A stretch of 64,000 nucleotides of DNA from Saprospiraceae bacterium (GCA_022844565.1 JALHLK010000007.1:104412-168411), one strand, 5' to 3'; shown: positions 9,865 through 19,243, counted from the stretch's first letter. Notes: generated from the sequence alone by a model not told the origin. Translations and numbers: made by a program.

Positions 9865-10050
9865 ATGTACCAAAAAGTGTCAATTTTATTTTATAATATG
9901 TATCAAAAAGTGTAAATAATTAAAACTAAAATGTATCAAAAAGTGTCAATTATATATTGTAAAATATATCAAAAAGTGTCAATTATTAATAATAAAATGT
10001 ATTAAAAAGTGTCAATTAATCTTATAAAATACTATGTAAAAGTGTTAATT
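9865..10050. repeat. Six-unit 33-bp-period direct repeat array upstream of DUF4143 ATPase
   Basis: A 21-bp core (consensus ATGTATCAAAAAGTGTCAAT plus T) starts at 9865, 9898, 9931, 9964, 9997 and, in degraded form, 10030. The spacing is exactly 33 bp throughout. The 12-bp intervals are AT-rich and partly similar to each other. The array lies 48-233 bp upstream of the ATPase start on the minus strand, so it is placed as a promoter-proximal operator or iteron-like array. 33 bp is close to three DNA turns, so bound proteins would lie on one face (inference). Confidence 0.9.
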
Positions 10051-10121
10051 GCCAGTCATTAGCTTGAGTTAATAATATCACCTAAAAATCTAAAATTAAT
10101 TTCCTATTCCATGACTAAACT

Positions 10122-10170
10122 GCTTCAAAATCAGTCGTTTCACTCACTTTATTTTCGTCACCATAGCATA
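10122..10170. repeat. Half copy of the long-hairpin intergenic element
   Basis: The segment TGCTTCAAAATCAGTCGTTT followed by CACTCACTTT and CACCATAGCA matches, in reverse-complement sense, the right arm of the hairpin element at 39185-39361 (GAAGCA, AACGCC, GGAGTGAAA, GCTATGG in the same order). No opposite arm is visible, so this looks like a truncated or decayed member. It sits in the 411-nt gap 9818-10228, which otherwise holds the 33-bp array and no gene. Confidence 0.6.
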
Positions 10171-10228
10171 ATGTTTAAAGAGTCAAAGGAAATAAGAGCT
10201 GATGAAAATTGATTTTATTGAAAAATTC

Positions 10229-11080
10229 CTAATACCTACAAGCCTTCTCATCACCCACCACATAATGCTTCTTATAGTTTTTGGCCTTCGGATTCATACA
10301 TCCCTTTAGGCTCAAGAGTTCCACTTTTCTAAATTCGATAGGGTGGCTTTCGCTTTGCAGGGAGATACTACCTTGCGTGAGCATCATGCCATCTTTTTTT
10401 ACTAAAGGATCAAAGCCATTGACTACATCTCCACCTATGATAGGCTGACTGTACTCCATCACTATCTGTCCATTCACATAATGTCGGATTAAAGAGTCGC
10501 CAAGCACCTCCACTTCGGCTCTCACCCATTGATCTCCATCATATGTGGCAGATTTTGATTCTATGCAATGTCGAGTATCCAATTTTCCTTCATAGACCAC
10601 ATGGGTGCCAGGAGTGCATAGGTTGCAAGTGGGACGTGGGTTGCCATCACTTTTACCACCAAGTAGTTGGACCTCAATAGAAATTGGGAAGTCTTGATCT
10701 TTGAGCATGCTTTCGGGTGTCTGGCCGTGTACCATGATGCCGCTATTTCTAAATGCCCAACCTTCTCCTTCATTGGCTTGTGCACCTGTGAATCGGTATT
10801 CTACAGCTACTCGATAATGAGAATAAGGGTTTTTATAAAATATGTGACCATATCGAAAATTGAACTTGTCATAAGCATCATATTTTACGACTATTTTCTT
10901 GTCTTTTACAGAAAAAGTATTGCCAAAATTATCATTTAGATCATAGCCCTTTATTTTGACTTTCCAATCTCTCAGATCTTTGCCATTAAAGAGTTGGACC
11001 CAATCTTTTTTGTTTTGAGCTTGTGTGATGGAAATGCTGATAGCCATTAAAAAAAAGAAGAGAAGAATATTTTTTACCAT
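10229..11080 (-). CDS. Secreted DUF1080 protein (3-keto-disaccharide hydrolase family)
   Basis: A 283 aa exported protein. The start was set at 11080 because the in-frame ATG there opens directly into a signal peptide (VKNILLFFFLMAISISITQA); an ATG 21 nt upstream would put a charged stretch before it. The body is the concanavalin-like DUF1080 domain (WVQLFNGKDLRDWKVKIKGY, GWAFRNSGIMVHGQ, SISLQSESHPIEFRKVELL). Characterised DUF1080 proteins hydrolyse 3-keto-glycosides. The short tail after the domain contains two cysteines (GCMNPKAKNYKKHYVVGDEKACRY, split here as GCMNPKAKNY and DEKACRY), seen in related Bacteroidota proteins. It fits the carbohydrate-degrading theme of the window. Confidence 0.9.
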   Translation of the reverse strand: MVKNILLFFFLMAISISITQAQNKKDWVQLFNGKDLRDWKVKIKGYDLNDNFGNTFSVKDKKIVVKYDAYDKFNFRYGHIFYKNPYSHYRVAVEYRFTGAQANEGEGWAFRNSGIMVHGQTPESMLKDQDFPISIEVQLLGGKSDGNPRPTCNLCTPGTHVVYEGKLDTRHCIESKSATYDGDQWVRAEVEVLGDSLIRHYVNGQIVMEYSQPIIGGDVVNGFDPLVKKDGMMLTQGSISLQSESHPIEFRKVELLSLKGCMNPKAKNYKKHYVVGDEKACRY

Positions 11081-11157
11081 GATTCGAATTTTATAAAACA
11101 TAAAAATAGTACTTTATTGGTGATAAATAATCCAAAAAGTGTTCAATAATTTTAATA

Positions 11158-11165
11158 TAACTTTG
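11158..11165 (+). promoter_or_regulatory. Putative -7 box (TAACTTTG) for the TRIC-like gene
   Basis: TAACTTTG matches the Bacteroidota TAnnTTTG -7 element. A transcript starting just after it would leave a leader of about 80 nt before the ATG at 11255 and would not contain a usable start at 11168, which supports the shorter protein. No convincing -33 TTG is seen at the right distance. Confidence 0.45.
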
Positions 11166-11254
11166 TCATGCAATGTATTGCCACACTATTTCTATTATGT
11201 TGTGCCAAATATCTGTATTTAAATTTATACTTTCACACAAAGAAAATCAATAAA

Positions 11255-11884
11255 ATGACTAGTGTATTACAAATTATAGATTATGTGGGAATCTTAGTTT
11301 TTGCCATTAGTGGAGTGCTGATAGGCATAGAGAAGAAATTTGATTTGATTGGTGCTTCTATTTTGGGTTTGGTGACGGCTTTTGGTGGAGGTACATTGAG
11401 AGATCTGTTGATAGGTGAAACTCCTGTAGCATGGATGAGGAATGATGAGCCAATCATCATTGTTTTGATCGCGATTTTTATTGCTTATCTGTTTAGGAAT
11501 ACAATAAATAAGTTGGATAAAGTGTTTTTTACGGTTGATACTTTAGGGATAGCTTTGTATACGATGTTGGGACTTCAAAAGACCTTAATCATCGGTTTGA
11601 GTCCGATAGCGGCCATATTGATGGGTACGGTTTCGGCAGTATTTGGAGGGGTGATCAGAGATGTGTTATCTAATGAAGTACCTTCGATATTCAGAAGGGA
11701 GATTTATGCTACAGCTTGTCTCTCTGGTGGGGTCATCTTTTTTATCTCTCGATTTTTCATTGGAGAAAGCATCATTAACATGCTCACAGGTATGATAACC
11801 ATAATCGTCATCAGATTTTTGGCAGTAAAATATAATTGGTCATTGAACATTGGACACGGAAAAAGTAGTGATAGCGATGATTAA
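11255..11884 (+). CDS. TRIC-family (UPF0126/YadS-like) membrane channel protein
   Basis: A 209 aa inner-membrane protein with about six to seven hydrophobic segments and an internal duplication. Each half carries the glycine-rich UPF0126 signature followed by Arg-Asp: AFGGGTLRDLLIGETPVAW and AVFGGVIRDVLSNEVPSIF. Bacterial members are trimeric cation channels related to eukaryotic TRIC proteins; the precise ion is not readable. The start at 11255 (TSVLQIIDYVGI) was chosen over the in-frame ATG at 11168 because homologous proteins begin near the first membrane segment and because of the promoter position. No operon partner. Confidence 0.9.
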   Translation: MTSVLQIIDYVGILVFAISGVLIGIEKKFDLIGASILGLVTAFGGGTLRDLLIGETPVAWMRNDEPIIIVLIAIFIAYLFRNTINKLDKVFFTVDTLGIALYTMLGLQKTLIIGLSPIAAILMGTVSAVFGGVIRDVLSNEVPSIFRREIYATACLSGGVIFFISRFFIGESIINMLTGMITIIVIRFLAVKYNWSLNIGHGKSSDSDD

Positions 11885-11989
11885 TCAATGTATTTGAGAT
11901 TTATTTAAACTGAAAATCTAAAATGAATATTCTAATCCGAATCAAAATTACTTACTACCAATTACCCTTTGAGACTAAAATTTGTTTAC

Positions 11990-14194
11990 CTAAATATTCA
12001 ACCAATAATTGACTTTAAACACCACTGCCCGGTTTTTTGATTTAAAGACGTCGGTAAAATAATTATCTGTATAAACTAAGAAAATATCAGAAGCTGGACT
12101 GTATCTCCATTGCATTCTAAGATTTAGATTGGTATTATTGATCTGATTATTGTATTGAGCCAGACCGGAGATAAAGAGATTATTGGTTAGGGTCAAGTCA
12201 ATCCTTGGGCTGATCAACCAAAAGTCATAGTCGGTATTTCTTAGTTGTGCAGGTACTTCCGGATTGGCCTCAAAGGAAATGGCATTGTAGTTTACCGCGG
12301 CTCCTATAGAAACATAAGGCTGGAATCTGTATCCAATTTCTCCGATGAGACGCAATCTTTTTCCGTCAGCAAAAAATCCACCGTATCGCGTGCTGAATGA
12401 ATAGGTAAAAAGACTTTGAGGTTTTGAAGTAAACTCTGTACCCCATGCGCTCCAGGAATGTTCGGTACCTTTTAAGAGTTTTACACCAGTAAAGTTGGTT
12501 GGGTCCACATCGTTTTGCAAAGTAATAAAATCCCTGGCTACCCAGGCTACCAAATTGGAAGTATTCCTAAAATTGATTCTGTAAGATAAATAGTTTTCAT
12601 TTTCGATGTTTTGGGTGAGGCTTTGATTAAAATAATTGGTACTGCCGATACCGGGACCGTGCGAAAGTATATGCTTACTTCTTTTTGGAAAAAATAGGTG
12701 ATTGCCCATAGTTTGTATTGAAGTATAGTTCGATCTGGGCACAAATCCCACTTCTGCAAGATACTGCTCTCCCACTCTGTCCACGCCTGCTGAGAGGTTC
12801 CATCTTCTTTTTGCGAAAATAATATTCCCGCTTAAAGCCTGATCGTCGTTCTTACCATTTGGTGTTATAGAGGATAAATACATCAATTTACCTCTCCACA
12901 CATTGTCTGCGGAGGCGAGGTTGTATTCAAGGCCTAAGTTCCTGTTGAAATTTGAAAATTTATTTCTTTCTGATGGATTTAATAGATCTATGCCAAAGGT
13001 CTCTTTATTGATAAACATCATGGCAATATTCGACCTTGAAAAGACCCTTCTTTGTAGTACCAAAGTGCTGAAATTCTGACTTGGGATGGTATTGTCCACC
13101 TCATTGGTCTGCATATTCATTACTCCCAATCGCCAGTCTTTATTCAATCTTCCGCTCATTCTAGCCCCAAAAGAGATCGGAGCATTCAAACCAATTCTTC
13201 TCGAGAAAAACGGACGAATATTTTGTGTTCCAAAATTGTTGAATAAGTCTGCATTTTCTATGAAAAACTGTCTTCTTTCAGGAAAAAAGAGCTCAAAACG
13301 ATCTAAATTAATTTGTTGCCGATCGACCTCGACCTGTGAAAAATCAGGATTGTATGTTAGATCTAAATTAATGGCTGATGTGACCGCATATTTGGCGTCA
13401 GCACCAAAGTCAAATGAATTTTTAGTCGGTGTTCCTACCACAAAGTTCCTGACAGAACTACCTGTGATGTAAGGTATAAACGAAATGTTTGGACCTGCTG
13501 CTGGAGGAGGATTATCCCAAAGAAGATTGCCCGTAAAAGCCAAAGACGCAGTAGGAAACTGTCGAGGAACCGGAGCCCATGATGACTTTTCTGTTGTCTT
13601 TAAGTCCAATCTGCTAAAATTGATGCCCCATTTGGTCAAATCTTTTTTATACCTCAGCGTTTTAAAAGGGATAGCACCTTCCCAGATCCATTTTTCATCA
13701 TCGTAGGTGACCTTTGTATCCCATTTGTTTTCCCAACCCAAATTTACTGCACTGCCATCTGCCATTAATCCTTCCCACATTCCACCCATGGCATTGGATC
13801 CGAAAGAAAATCCATTCGTCTGGTCATCAAACGGATCTATGAACAGTAAATCATTGTCATTTTTGTTAAAAGCCCAGTCTCTTTTGAGGGATTCCACGAT
13901 CCATTTGCCAGGTATTTTATTATTGTAATTCACAAAACTGAAATACAGATTTTTGTCATCATAAGTGAGTCTGACTTGGGTATTCAGCCACGCTTTACTC
14001 GTGTCCATGGGTAGGACTTGAGCAAATTGGTCAGCTACCTGTGTTTCTTGCCAAGCCTCATCATCTGTTTTTCCGTCGATCCTTATGGGTTTTTCTGTCT
14101 TTTTTATGTGATATTGGTATTGATCGTTCACTTTTTGAGCTGAAACGAAACAGGAAAGACACAGGAAAATAAATGTGGAAGTGTATTCTCTCAA
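11990..14194 (-). CDS. DUF5916 outer-membrane protein with CBM9-like N-terminal domain
   Basis: A 734 aa exported protein. A signal peptide (STFIFLCLSCFVSAQ) is followed by a CBM9-type carbohydrate-binding-like domain (PIRIDGKTDDEAWQ, then YDDKNLYFSF, residues ~35-210). The large DUF5916 domain follows, rich in alternating beta strands with many aromatic residues, and ends in a hydrophobic strand (VVFKVNYWLNI), as expected for an outer-membrane barrel. The segment FELFFPERRQFFIENADLF is typical of DUF5916. The function is not known; family members often lie with sugar-degradation or peptidase genes. A long gap of 343 nt separates it from the divergent lipoprotein gene. Confidence 0.88.
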   Translation of the reverse strand: MREYTSTFIFLCLSCFVSAQKVNDQYQYHIKKTEKPIRIDGKTDDEAWQETQVADQFAQVLPMDTSKAWLNTQVRLTYDDKNLYFSFVNYNNKIPGKWIVESLKRDWAFNKNDNDLLFIDPFDDQTNGFSFGSNAMGGMWEGLMADGSAVNLGWENKWDTKVTYDDEKWIWEGAIPFKTLRYKKDLTKWGINFSRLDLKTTEKSSWAPVPRQFPTASLAFTGNLLWDNPPPAAGPNISFIPYITGSSVRNFVVGTPTKNSFDFGADAKYAVTSAINLDLTYNPDFSQVEVDRQQINLDRFELFFPERRQFFIENADLFNNFGTQNIRPFFSRRIGLNAPISFGARMSGRLNKDWRLGVMNMQTNEVDNTIPSQNFSTLVLQRRVFSRSNIAMMFINKETFGIDLLNPSERNKFSNFNRNLGLEYNLASADNVWRGKLMYLSSITPNGKNDDQALSGNIIFAKRRWNLSAGVDRVGEQYLAEVGFVPRSNYTSIQTMGNHLFFPKRSKHILSHGPGIGSTNYFNQSLTQNIENENYLSYRINFRNTSNLVAWVARDFITLQNDVDPTNFTGVKLLKGTEHSWSAWGTEFTSKPQSLFTYSFSTRYGGFFADGKRLRLIGEIGYRFQPYVSIGAAVNYNAISFEANPEVPAQLRNTDYDFWLISPRIDLTLTNNLFISGLAQYNNQINNTNLNLRMQWRYSPASDIFLVYTDNYFTDVFKSKNRAVVFKVNYWLNI

Positions 14195-14451
14195 TCTTAT
14201 GAAATTTTATAGGGCACAAAACTACATTTCTAATATTATCTTTTACTTTTTGAAGATGTTAATATTGAATTAAAGCCCAAATATTTTATTAGCATCCTCT
14301 TTTTTCGTTTTTGTTGCAACCCTACATAAATTCTGCGAAAGGAAAAGTTTTTTAAATGAGATTTTGGGTATAATTACTACCGTGGTTCACTTACGATTAG
14401 AGAAAAGCGGAAACTTATGGACACGCATAATTTTTAGTATCAAGTTAAGAA

Positions 14452-14471
14452 ATTCACCCATTTAGGTGAAT
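14452..14471. promoter_or_regulatory. Short perfect inverted repeat in 5' flank of EGF-like lipoprotein gene
   Basis: ATTCACC-CATTTA-GGTGAAT is a 7-bp perfect inverted repeat about 67 nt upstream of the lipoprotein ATG. It could be an operator or an mRNA leader hairpin. The rest of the divergent gap 14195-14537 shows nothing else that I recognise. Confidence 0.35.
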
Positions 14472-14537
14472 AAAAATAAGAATTTCAGCCTGACTTTTGT
14501 TGATAAATTAAAACAACTTTAAAAAAACAAAATAAAA

Positions 14538-15113
14538 ATGAAAAAATCAATTGTATTTCTTGTAATGTTAACCTTAGGTTTGCTGTCGTGTGCAAAACCT
14601 GATCCATGTGAAGAGATTGTTTGTCAGAATGGTGGGACTTGTGTAGATGGTACTTGCAATTGTCCTGAGGGTTTTGCTGGTACATTGTGTGAAACGGCAT
14701 TGTTGCCCAAAACGGTCGAAGTTACCGCCATTAAAGTAATAAAAGTGCCTGCGACAAAAGCTGATGGTACAGCTTGGGATACAGATGGGACAGGGCCGGA
14801 TATTGCCCCTGTACTCACAACTTTAAAAGCAGATAATACAGCAGACATGATCCTATGGTCATCAGATATTTCAAAATTAAATGTATCGACTAGCCTTCAA
14901 CATGAGTTTAACTTGATATTGCCAAAATTAACCATCAACATTATCGATAAGCCAATCGCTTTGTTTTTGTTAGATAGAGATGCCTCAACTTCTGAAAATA
15001 TGGGAGGATTAATATTTACACTAAAAGACCTTATTGCAACAAAACCAGCAAAGATTACTCTTGATTGTGCTACTTGTAAGCTTGGGTTTGAATTGACAGT
15101 AAGTTATCCATAA
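14538..15113 (+). CDS. EGF-like domain lipoprotein
   Basis: A 191 aa lipoprotein: signal peptide with lipobox LLSC, cleaved before Cys18. A compact EGF-like domain (residues ~22-51) follows immediately, with six cysteines in PCEEIVCQNGGTCVDGTC and NCPEGFAGTLCE. This matches the NGGTC and CxCPxGFxGxxCE signature. The remaining ~140 residues are a beta-rich domain with no family I recognise, containing a second Cys pair (DCATCKLG). EGF-like domains are uncommon in bacteria but recurrent in secreted Bacteroidota lipoproteins; the target is unknown. A small acidic ORF follows after 66 nt. Confidence 0.85.
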   Translation: MKKSIVFLVMLTLGLLSCAKPDPCEEIVCQNGGTCVDGTCNCPEGFAGTLCETALLPKTVEVTAIKVIKVPATKADGTAWDTDGTGPDIAPVLTTLKADNTADMILWSSDISKLNVSTSLQHEFNLILPKLTINIIDKPIALFLLDRDASTSENMGGLIFTLKDLIATKPAKITLDCATCKLGFELTVSYP

Positions 15114-15179
15114 GATATTTGAATTAAGGTAGTTTTTACATAATAGAATTAAGTTGGTTTTTTCTGATAAAGTTAAAAC

Positions 15180-15350
15180 ATGGAAAATGAAGATGATGTA
15201 TTAAGCAATGAAGATTTTGAAAATGGTCAAAATGAGGAATATTTATTGACTAAGGAAGAGCATTTTATGATATTGAGTTTTTTAAGTCATGATTTAGAGC
15301 AAATTTGTGATGAAATAGAGGATAATTTAACAAGAGCTGATACTAAGTAA
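15180..15350 (+). CDS. Small acidic hypothetical protein (56 aa)
   Basis: An ATG at 15180 opens a 56-codon frame rich in Glu/Asp (begins MENEDDVLSNEDFENG, ends EDNLTRADTK), without signal peptide or membrane segment. A hydrophobic helix-like stretch HFMILSFLSHDLEQI sits in the middle. It fits between the lipoprotein and histidine-kinase genes in the same direction with a 38-nt gap to the latter. No family is recognised; the steady codon use and position argue for a real gene, but this is inference. Confidence 0.5.
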   Translation: MENEDDVLSNEDFENGQNEEYLLTKEEHFMILSFLSHDLEQICDEIEDNLTRADTK

Positions 15351-15388
15351 AAATAATTACTAAATTTACACAATTTCAAAGTTAACTA

Positions 15389-17203
15389 ATGAGTAGAGCA
15401 TCAAGGTTTTGTGGAGTTGTAAATCATTTGTATTGCATATTGCTTTTTTTGGCATTTCTTTCTCCAATGTCCCTTTCAGGTCAAAACACAATTAAGCAAT
15501 CTTTGCAATCAATTCAAGATAGTATCCAAAAATATTATCAAAATGAACCTAAAAAAGCTTTCAATTTTGCTTTAGAATACAAAAGCTTAGCCAATAATTC
15601 AGATAGTTTATTTTATAAAGCAAAAGCAGATAATTTTGTAGGAATGTGTTATTACGTAAATGGCAATATTGACAAATCCGTAGAATCATACATATCCAGT
15701 CTCAAAAAGTTTGAAACACTTAAAGATACTTGGTTCGTAGCAATGCTCAATAATAATATTGGAGCTGCATATAGATTGAGAAAGAAGCCCGTAGAAACTA
15801 TTAACTATTATGAAAAAGCATTAAAGGGATTTGAAGAAGAAAAAGATACGCTTTGGATGGCAAATTTATATCAGAATATTTCTATCCAAAAGAATGAATT
15901 GGGATTGTATGAAGAAGATCTCGTCTATAAGCAAAAGGCTTTGAAAATCTATACTGCTCAAAAAGATACTCAAATGGTATTATTGATAATGGCTAACCTA
16001 GCAGATACATATTACAAAGTGGGTCTATACAATAAGTCAAAAGAAAAAGCAGAAGAATTTCTTTTTTCACCTTACAATAAAGCTGACCAATCTATAAGAG
16101 CTTCAGCATTAGTGGGATACGGCAAAACACTGTTTAAGATTGGCAACACTACAAAAGCTATTGAATATATCGTCGCAGGGAAAAAAATCGCGGAACAAAA
16201 TGGATTTAAAGAAATAGCAATGCAAGCACACCAAAACTTAGCTTTAATTTACAAAGATCAAAATAATTATAAAGAAGCATATTATCATTTGAACTTATAC
16301 CACAATCTGCAAGACACATTGTTTAATCAACAAAAGGATCAAACCATCAATGATCTTTTGGTAAAGTATGACACAGAAAAAAAAGATGCAGATATCAATA
16401 ATCTTAATGCAGAAAATAAACTTAAAAACCTTAAAATCAGACAATCAAACAATATTAAAGGAGCCCTAATTTTTGGATTATTTTTAGTTTCATTACTAGC
16501 CTTCTTAGCTTGGAGATTAAAAAATATTAAAGCAAAAAACAACATTGAACTAGCCAATAAGAATGAAATCATATCAAAAGCCCTTGACGAAAAAAACATC
16601 CTTCTCCGAGAAATCCACCACCGCGTAAAAAATAATTTGCAAGTCATATCGAGTCTTTTAAAGCTACAATCTCAATATATTGAAGATGAGAGCGCAGTAA
16701 AAGCTATCGCAGAAGGTCGTAACAGGGTACATTCTATGGCTCTTCTCCATCAAAATCTCTACAAAGAAGACAACCTTACAGGTGTGAATATGAAAGAATA
16801 CTTTACCAGTCTGATAGAAGGTCTTTTTGATGCTTATAATATCAATGATGATGATATCAAATTACAAACGGAGATAGAAGATTTGACCTTAGATATTGAT
16901 ACTGTGATTCCATTGGGATTGATTACTAATGAGTTGGTCAGTAATGCTTTAAAACATGCTTTTGAAAATAAAGAAAATGCCTTGCTGATCGTAAAGTTAT
17001 GGGAAGAAGACCATCGATTAATGCTACAAGTGAAAGACAATGGGAAAGGTTATAATCCTGAAAATGTAGCAGAAGGGAAGAAAAGCTTTGGTCAAAAATT
17101 GATTAAGTCCTTATCAGATAAATTGGAAGCAGAATTACTGGTAGACACCGATTCTGGGGCTGAAGTTACAATAAGTATTAAGGATTATAAAAAAGTAAGT
17201 TAA
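15389..17203 (+). CDS. TPR-containing sensor histidine kinase (HisKA_2 type)
   Basis: A 604 aa two-component sensor. An N-terminal signal/membrane segment ([19 protein letters not shown]) is followed by about six TPR-like repeats (residues ~40-330), which would lie in the periplasm. A transmembrane helix ([17 protein letters not shown], ~residues 358-375) and a short coiled coil come next. A HisKA_2 dimerisation domain with His410-His411 in [17 protein letters not shown] precedes a HATPase_c domain with [12 protein letters not shown] and [10 protein letters not shown]. The signal sensed is unknown. It is followed after 3 nt by its likely partner response regulator. Confidence 0.93.
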   Translation: MSRASRFCGVVNHLYCILLFLAFLSPMSLSGQNTIKQSLQSIQDSIQKYYQNEPKKAFNFALEYKSLANNSDSLFYKAKADNFVGMCYYVNGNIDKSVESYISSLKKFETLKDTWFVAMLNNNIGAAYRLRKKPVETINYYEKALKGFEEEKDTLWMANLYQNISIQKNELGLYEEDLVYKQKALKIYTAQKDTQMVLLIMANLADTYYKVGLYNKSKEKAEEFLFSPYNKADQSIRASALVGYGKTLFKIGNTTKAIEYIVAGKKIAEQNGFKEIAMQAHQNLALIYKDQNNYKEAYYHLNLYHNLQDTLFNQQKDQTINDLLVKYDTEKKDADINNLNAENKLKNLKIRQSNNIKGALIFGLFLVSLLAFLAWRLKNIKAKNNIELANKNEIISKALDEKNILLREIHHRVKNNLQVISSLLKLQSQYIEDESAVKAIAEGRNRVHSMALLHQNLYKEDNLTGVNMKEYFTSLIEGLFDAYNINDDDIKLQTEIEDLTLDIDTVIPLGLITNELVSNALKHAFENKENALLIVKLWEEDHRLMLQVKDNGKGYNPENVAEGKKSFGQKLIKSLSDKLEAELLVDTDSGAEVTISIKDYKKVS

Positions 17204-17206
17204 ACA

Positions 17207-17806
17207 ATGTCACTAAGAATCTTGATTGTAGAAGATGAACCCATTATATCAGACGATATTGAGTCTACTTTGATAAGCAATCATTACGACATTGCAGGTA
17301 AAGCATATTCGAGTACTCAAGCCGTCGATATGTTAATAAATAGATATCCTGACTTAGTATTATTGGATATCTCTATAAAAGGTGATAAAGATGGGATAGA
17401 TATCGCTACCATCATTCGTGAAAAGTACCATATTCCTTTTATTTATCTTACTTCGTTTAGCGATAAGTTAACACTTGACAGAGCCAAACTAACCATGCCT
17501 TACGGGTATATTGTAAAGCCTTTTAAAGATCGTGATTTACTCACAGCTATTGAATTAGGTATGTACCGGTTTTCTACTGAGAATAATATATCTCCCCTGA
17601 TCAAAGAAAATGTAGAACTAAAATTTAATCTTCTCCTCACAAAAATGGAATATAGTATCTTACTTTTGATTTGGGAAGGTAAGTCTAATAAAGCTATGGG
17701 CGAAACACTTTTCATATCTATCAACACCGTCAAAACTCATATTAAGAATTTATATGAAAAATTTGAAGTGGGTAGCAGGAATGAATTGTTGGTTTTGTTG
17801 AGGTGA
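17207..17806 (+). CDS. Response regulator with LuxR-type DNA-binding domain
   Basis: A 199 aa regulator. The receiver domain (residues 1-~120) has acidic pocket Glu9-Asp10, phospho-acceptor Asp54 in LVLLDISIKG and conserved Lys in YIVKPF. The C-terminal helix-turn-helix (~residues 140-199) contains the GerE/LuxR signature GKSNKAMGETLFISINTVKTH. It lies 3 nt after the HisKA_2 kinase, so the two form a cognate pair in one transcript. Target genes cannot be deduced, though the upstream small ORF and EGF-like lipoprotein are on the same strand. Confidence 0.92.
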   Translation: MSLRILIVEDEPIISDDIESTLISNHYDIAGKAYSSTQAVDMLINRYPDLVLLDISIKGDKDGIDIATIIREKYHIPFIYLTSFSDKLTLDRAKLTMPYGYIVKPFKDRDLLTAIELGMYRFSTENNISPLIKENVELKFNLLLTKMEYSILLLIWEGKSNKAMGETLFISINTVKTHIKNLYEKFEVGSRNELLVLLR

Positions 17807-17978
17807 ATTAGTAATTTTTTTTAAAAATATTTGATAATTTCAAAGAGTAGAAATCATTTTGAAAGAAAAACGTCAGCGAAACTAGTGTTCCGTACAGACA
17901 TAATGAGATGATACATTGACTAAGCCGCAAGCATTTATTGAAGTTGCAAGAGGAAATGGACAGAATTCGAAAAAGAAC

Positions 17979-18224
17979 TAAACCCAGATTACGCATTGGA
18001 CTTTATTCGAAAGGAAATTAGGCAAAATAGTAGTGAAGCACATGAGCTGCGTAAAAAATTGATATCCGAAATATCAATTTAGCAGCGAACTAAAACCAAC
18101 TGGATTTTAGCTTCTCCAATAATTTTTGCAACCTTAGCTGCATAGAGGACGGAAAATTGAGTACTGAAACTAATATGAAGCATAATTTTCTTGCAGTTAA
18201 TTTCTAATGCGTAATCTGGGTTAA
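17979..18224. repeat. Long-hairpin intergenic element (member 1)
   Basis: Terminal inverted repeats of ~21 bp (TAAACCCAGATTACGCATTG at the left; complement of CTAATGCGTAATCTGGGTTA at the right, 18204-18224) bound a ~246-bp imperfect hairpin. The right arm (GGAAAATTGAG, GAAACT, GAAGCAT, TTGCAG, TTTCTAATG, CTGGGTT) aligns in order with the right arm of the element at 39185-39361. It occupies the convergent gap 17807-18385 between the response regulator and the GH16 gene; no ORF is supported there. Confidence 0.75.
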
Positions 18225-18385
18225 AAGGAGCGATGAATTAAAATAGATTGAAATTTCGATATCTTCTTTCAAAGTGCTTCGATACAATCATTCAAAGAAA
18301 AATTTAGACCCATTCTTGTAACTTTATGGTTAGAAAATGTCCTTTTTAATCTAATAGGGTTAAAAAAAGGGATTTGTTTTCTGGA

Positions 18386-19243
18386 CTATTGATAAATCCT
18401 CACATAGTCTACGATATACTTTGACGGAAGCTTAGTATTTTCAAGACTTCCTCCTCTGTTACCTCCCAAAGCTAGATTGAGCAATAAGTAGTGCGGCTGA
18501 CGGAAAGGATTTTTACCATCACTTTTGTTGATGGTCGTATTCAAATCGATGTCATTGAGCAGCTCGCCATCGACAAAGATTTTCATTTTATTTTCATCCC
18601 ATTCTAAGGTCCATATATGAAATTCATTAGCCCATTTTTGACCACCAAAATCTTCTACTTTTTTTGAAGCACCATCCCAGATAGCCTGCCATTTTTCTTT
18701 ATTTGCGTAGGCATAGTTTGCCAAGATTTTTTCTTCATAATACTCCATGATGTCTACTTCTCCATTAGATGGCCACTCTCCTGCAATACCCAATGTCCAT
18801 ATGGCTGGCCACAAGCCTGGCTGTGCATCTATTTTTGCCCTCACCTCTACTTTACCATATTTGAATGCGTGTCGTTTCTTCATCACTACACTTGAGGAGG
18901 TATATTCTATATATGCTCTCTTTTTTTTCCAATCTGTACTTCCGGCTTCATATGTTGGATTGGGCTTTCGTTCTTTTTTTCCTGTAATGACCAGATATCC
19001 ATTTTCACATATTGCATTTTCACTTTGATACCATTGTGCTTCATTATTTCTTACAAACCCAGATTCAAACATCCATTTTGAAGTATCCAGTGTACCGTTT
19101 TTATCAAATTCATCAGACCATATAAGTTTTGATTCTGATAGATGTTTATCCTCGATAGGTCTGATGTTCATTACTTTATCTAAAGCCATGAGTACCAGAA
19201 TAGACATTGCGCTTAGGACAGTTTTTTTATTACTCCATTTCAT
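18386..19243 (-). CDS. GH16 family glycoside hydrolase (laminarinase-like)
   Basis: A 285 aa secreted endo-beta-glucanase of family GH16. The N-terminus is a hydrophobic signal/anchor segment. The jelly-roll domain runs from KLIWSDEFDKNG to IVDYVRIYQ. The catalytic signature EVDIME is in GEVDIMEYYE: Glu162 nucleophile, Asp164, Glu167 acid/base. Trp-rich segments (GLWPAIWTLG, FHIWTLEWDENKMKIFVDG) are typical of laminarin- or agarose/porphyran-acting enzymes. It is 8 nt downstream of a sulfatase on the same strand, so a sulfated or algal-type glycan is a plausible substrate (inference). Confidence 0.93.
   Translation of the reverse strand: MKWSNKKTVLSAMSILVLMALDKVMNIRPIEDKHLSESKLIWSDEFDKNGTLDTSKWMFESGFVRNNEAQWYQSENAICENGYLVITGKKERKPNPTYEAGSTDWKKKRAYIEYTSSSVVMKKRHAFKYGKVEVRAKIDAQPGLWPAIWTLGIAGEWPSNGEVDIMEYYEEKILANYAYANKEKWQAIWDGASKKVEDFGGQKWANEFHIWTLEWDENKMKIFVDGELLNDIDLNTTINKSDGKNPFRQPHYLLLNLALGGNRGGSLENTKLPSKYIVDYVRIYQ

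Noticed and set aside
9865..10050. CRISPR array
   Set aside because: Units are only 21 bp with 12-bp AT-rich intervals that resemble one another, spacing is 33 bp, and no cas gene is near; it is a phased direct-repeat array.
11131..11147. Extra copy of the 33-bp array motif (CCAAAAAGTGTTCAAT) before the TRIC-like gene
   Set aside because: Single, imperfect, and CAAAAAGTG-like words also occur by chance in this AT-rich DNA (for example near 27774 and inside genes).
11168..11254. Longer N-terminus for the TRIC-like protein
   Set aside because: The extension would start within a few bases of the predicted transcription start and lacks family similarity; the ATG at 11255 fits better.
13086..13472. 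Plus-strand open frame of 128 codons opposite the DUF5916 gene
   Set aside because: Shadow of the well-supported minus-strand gene; no family features.
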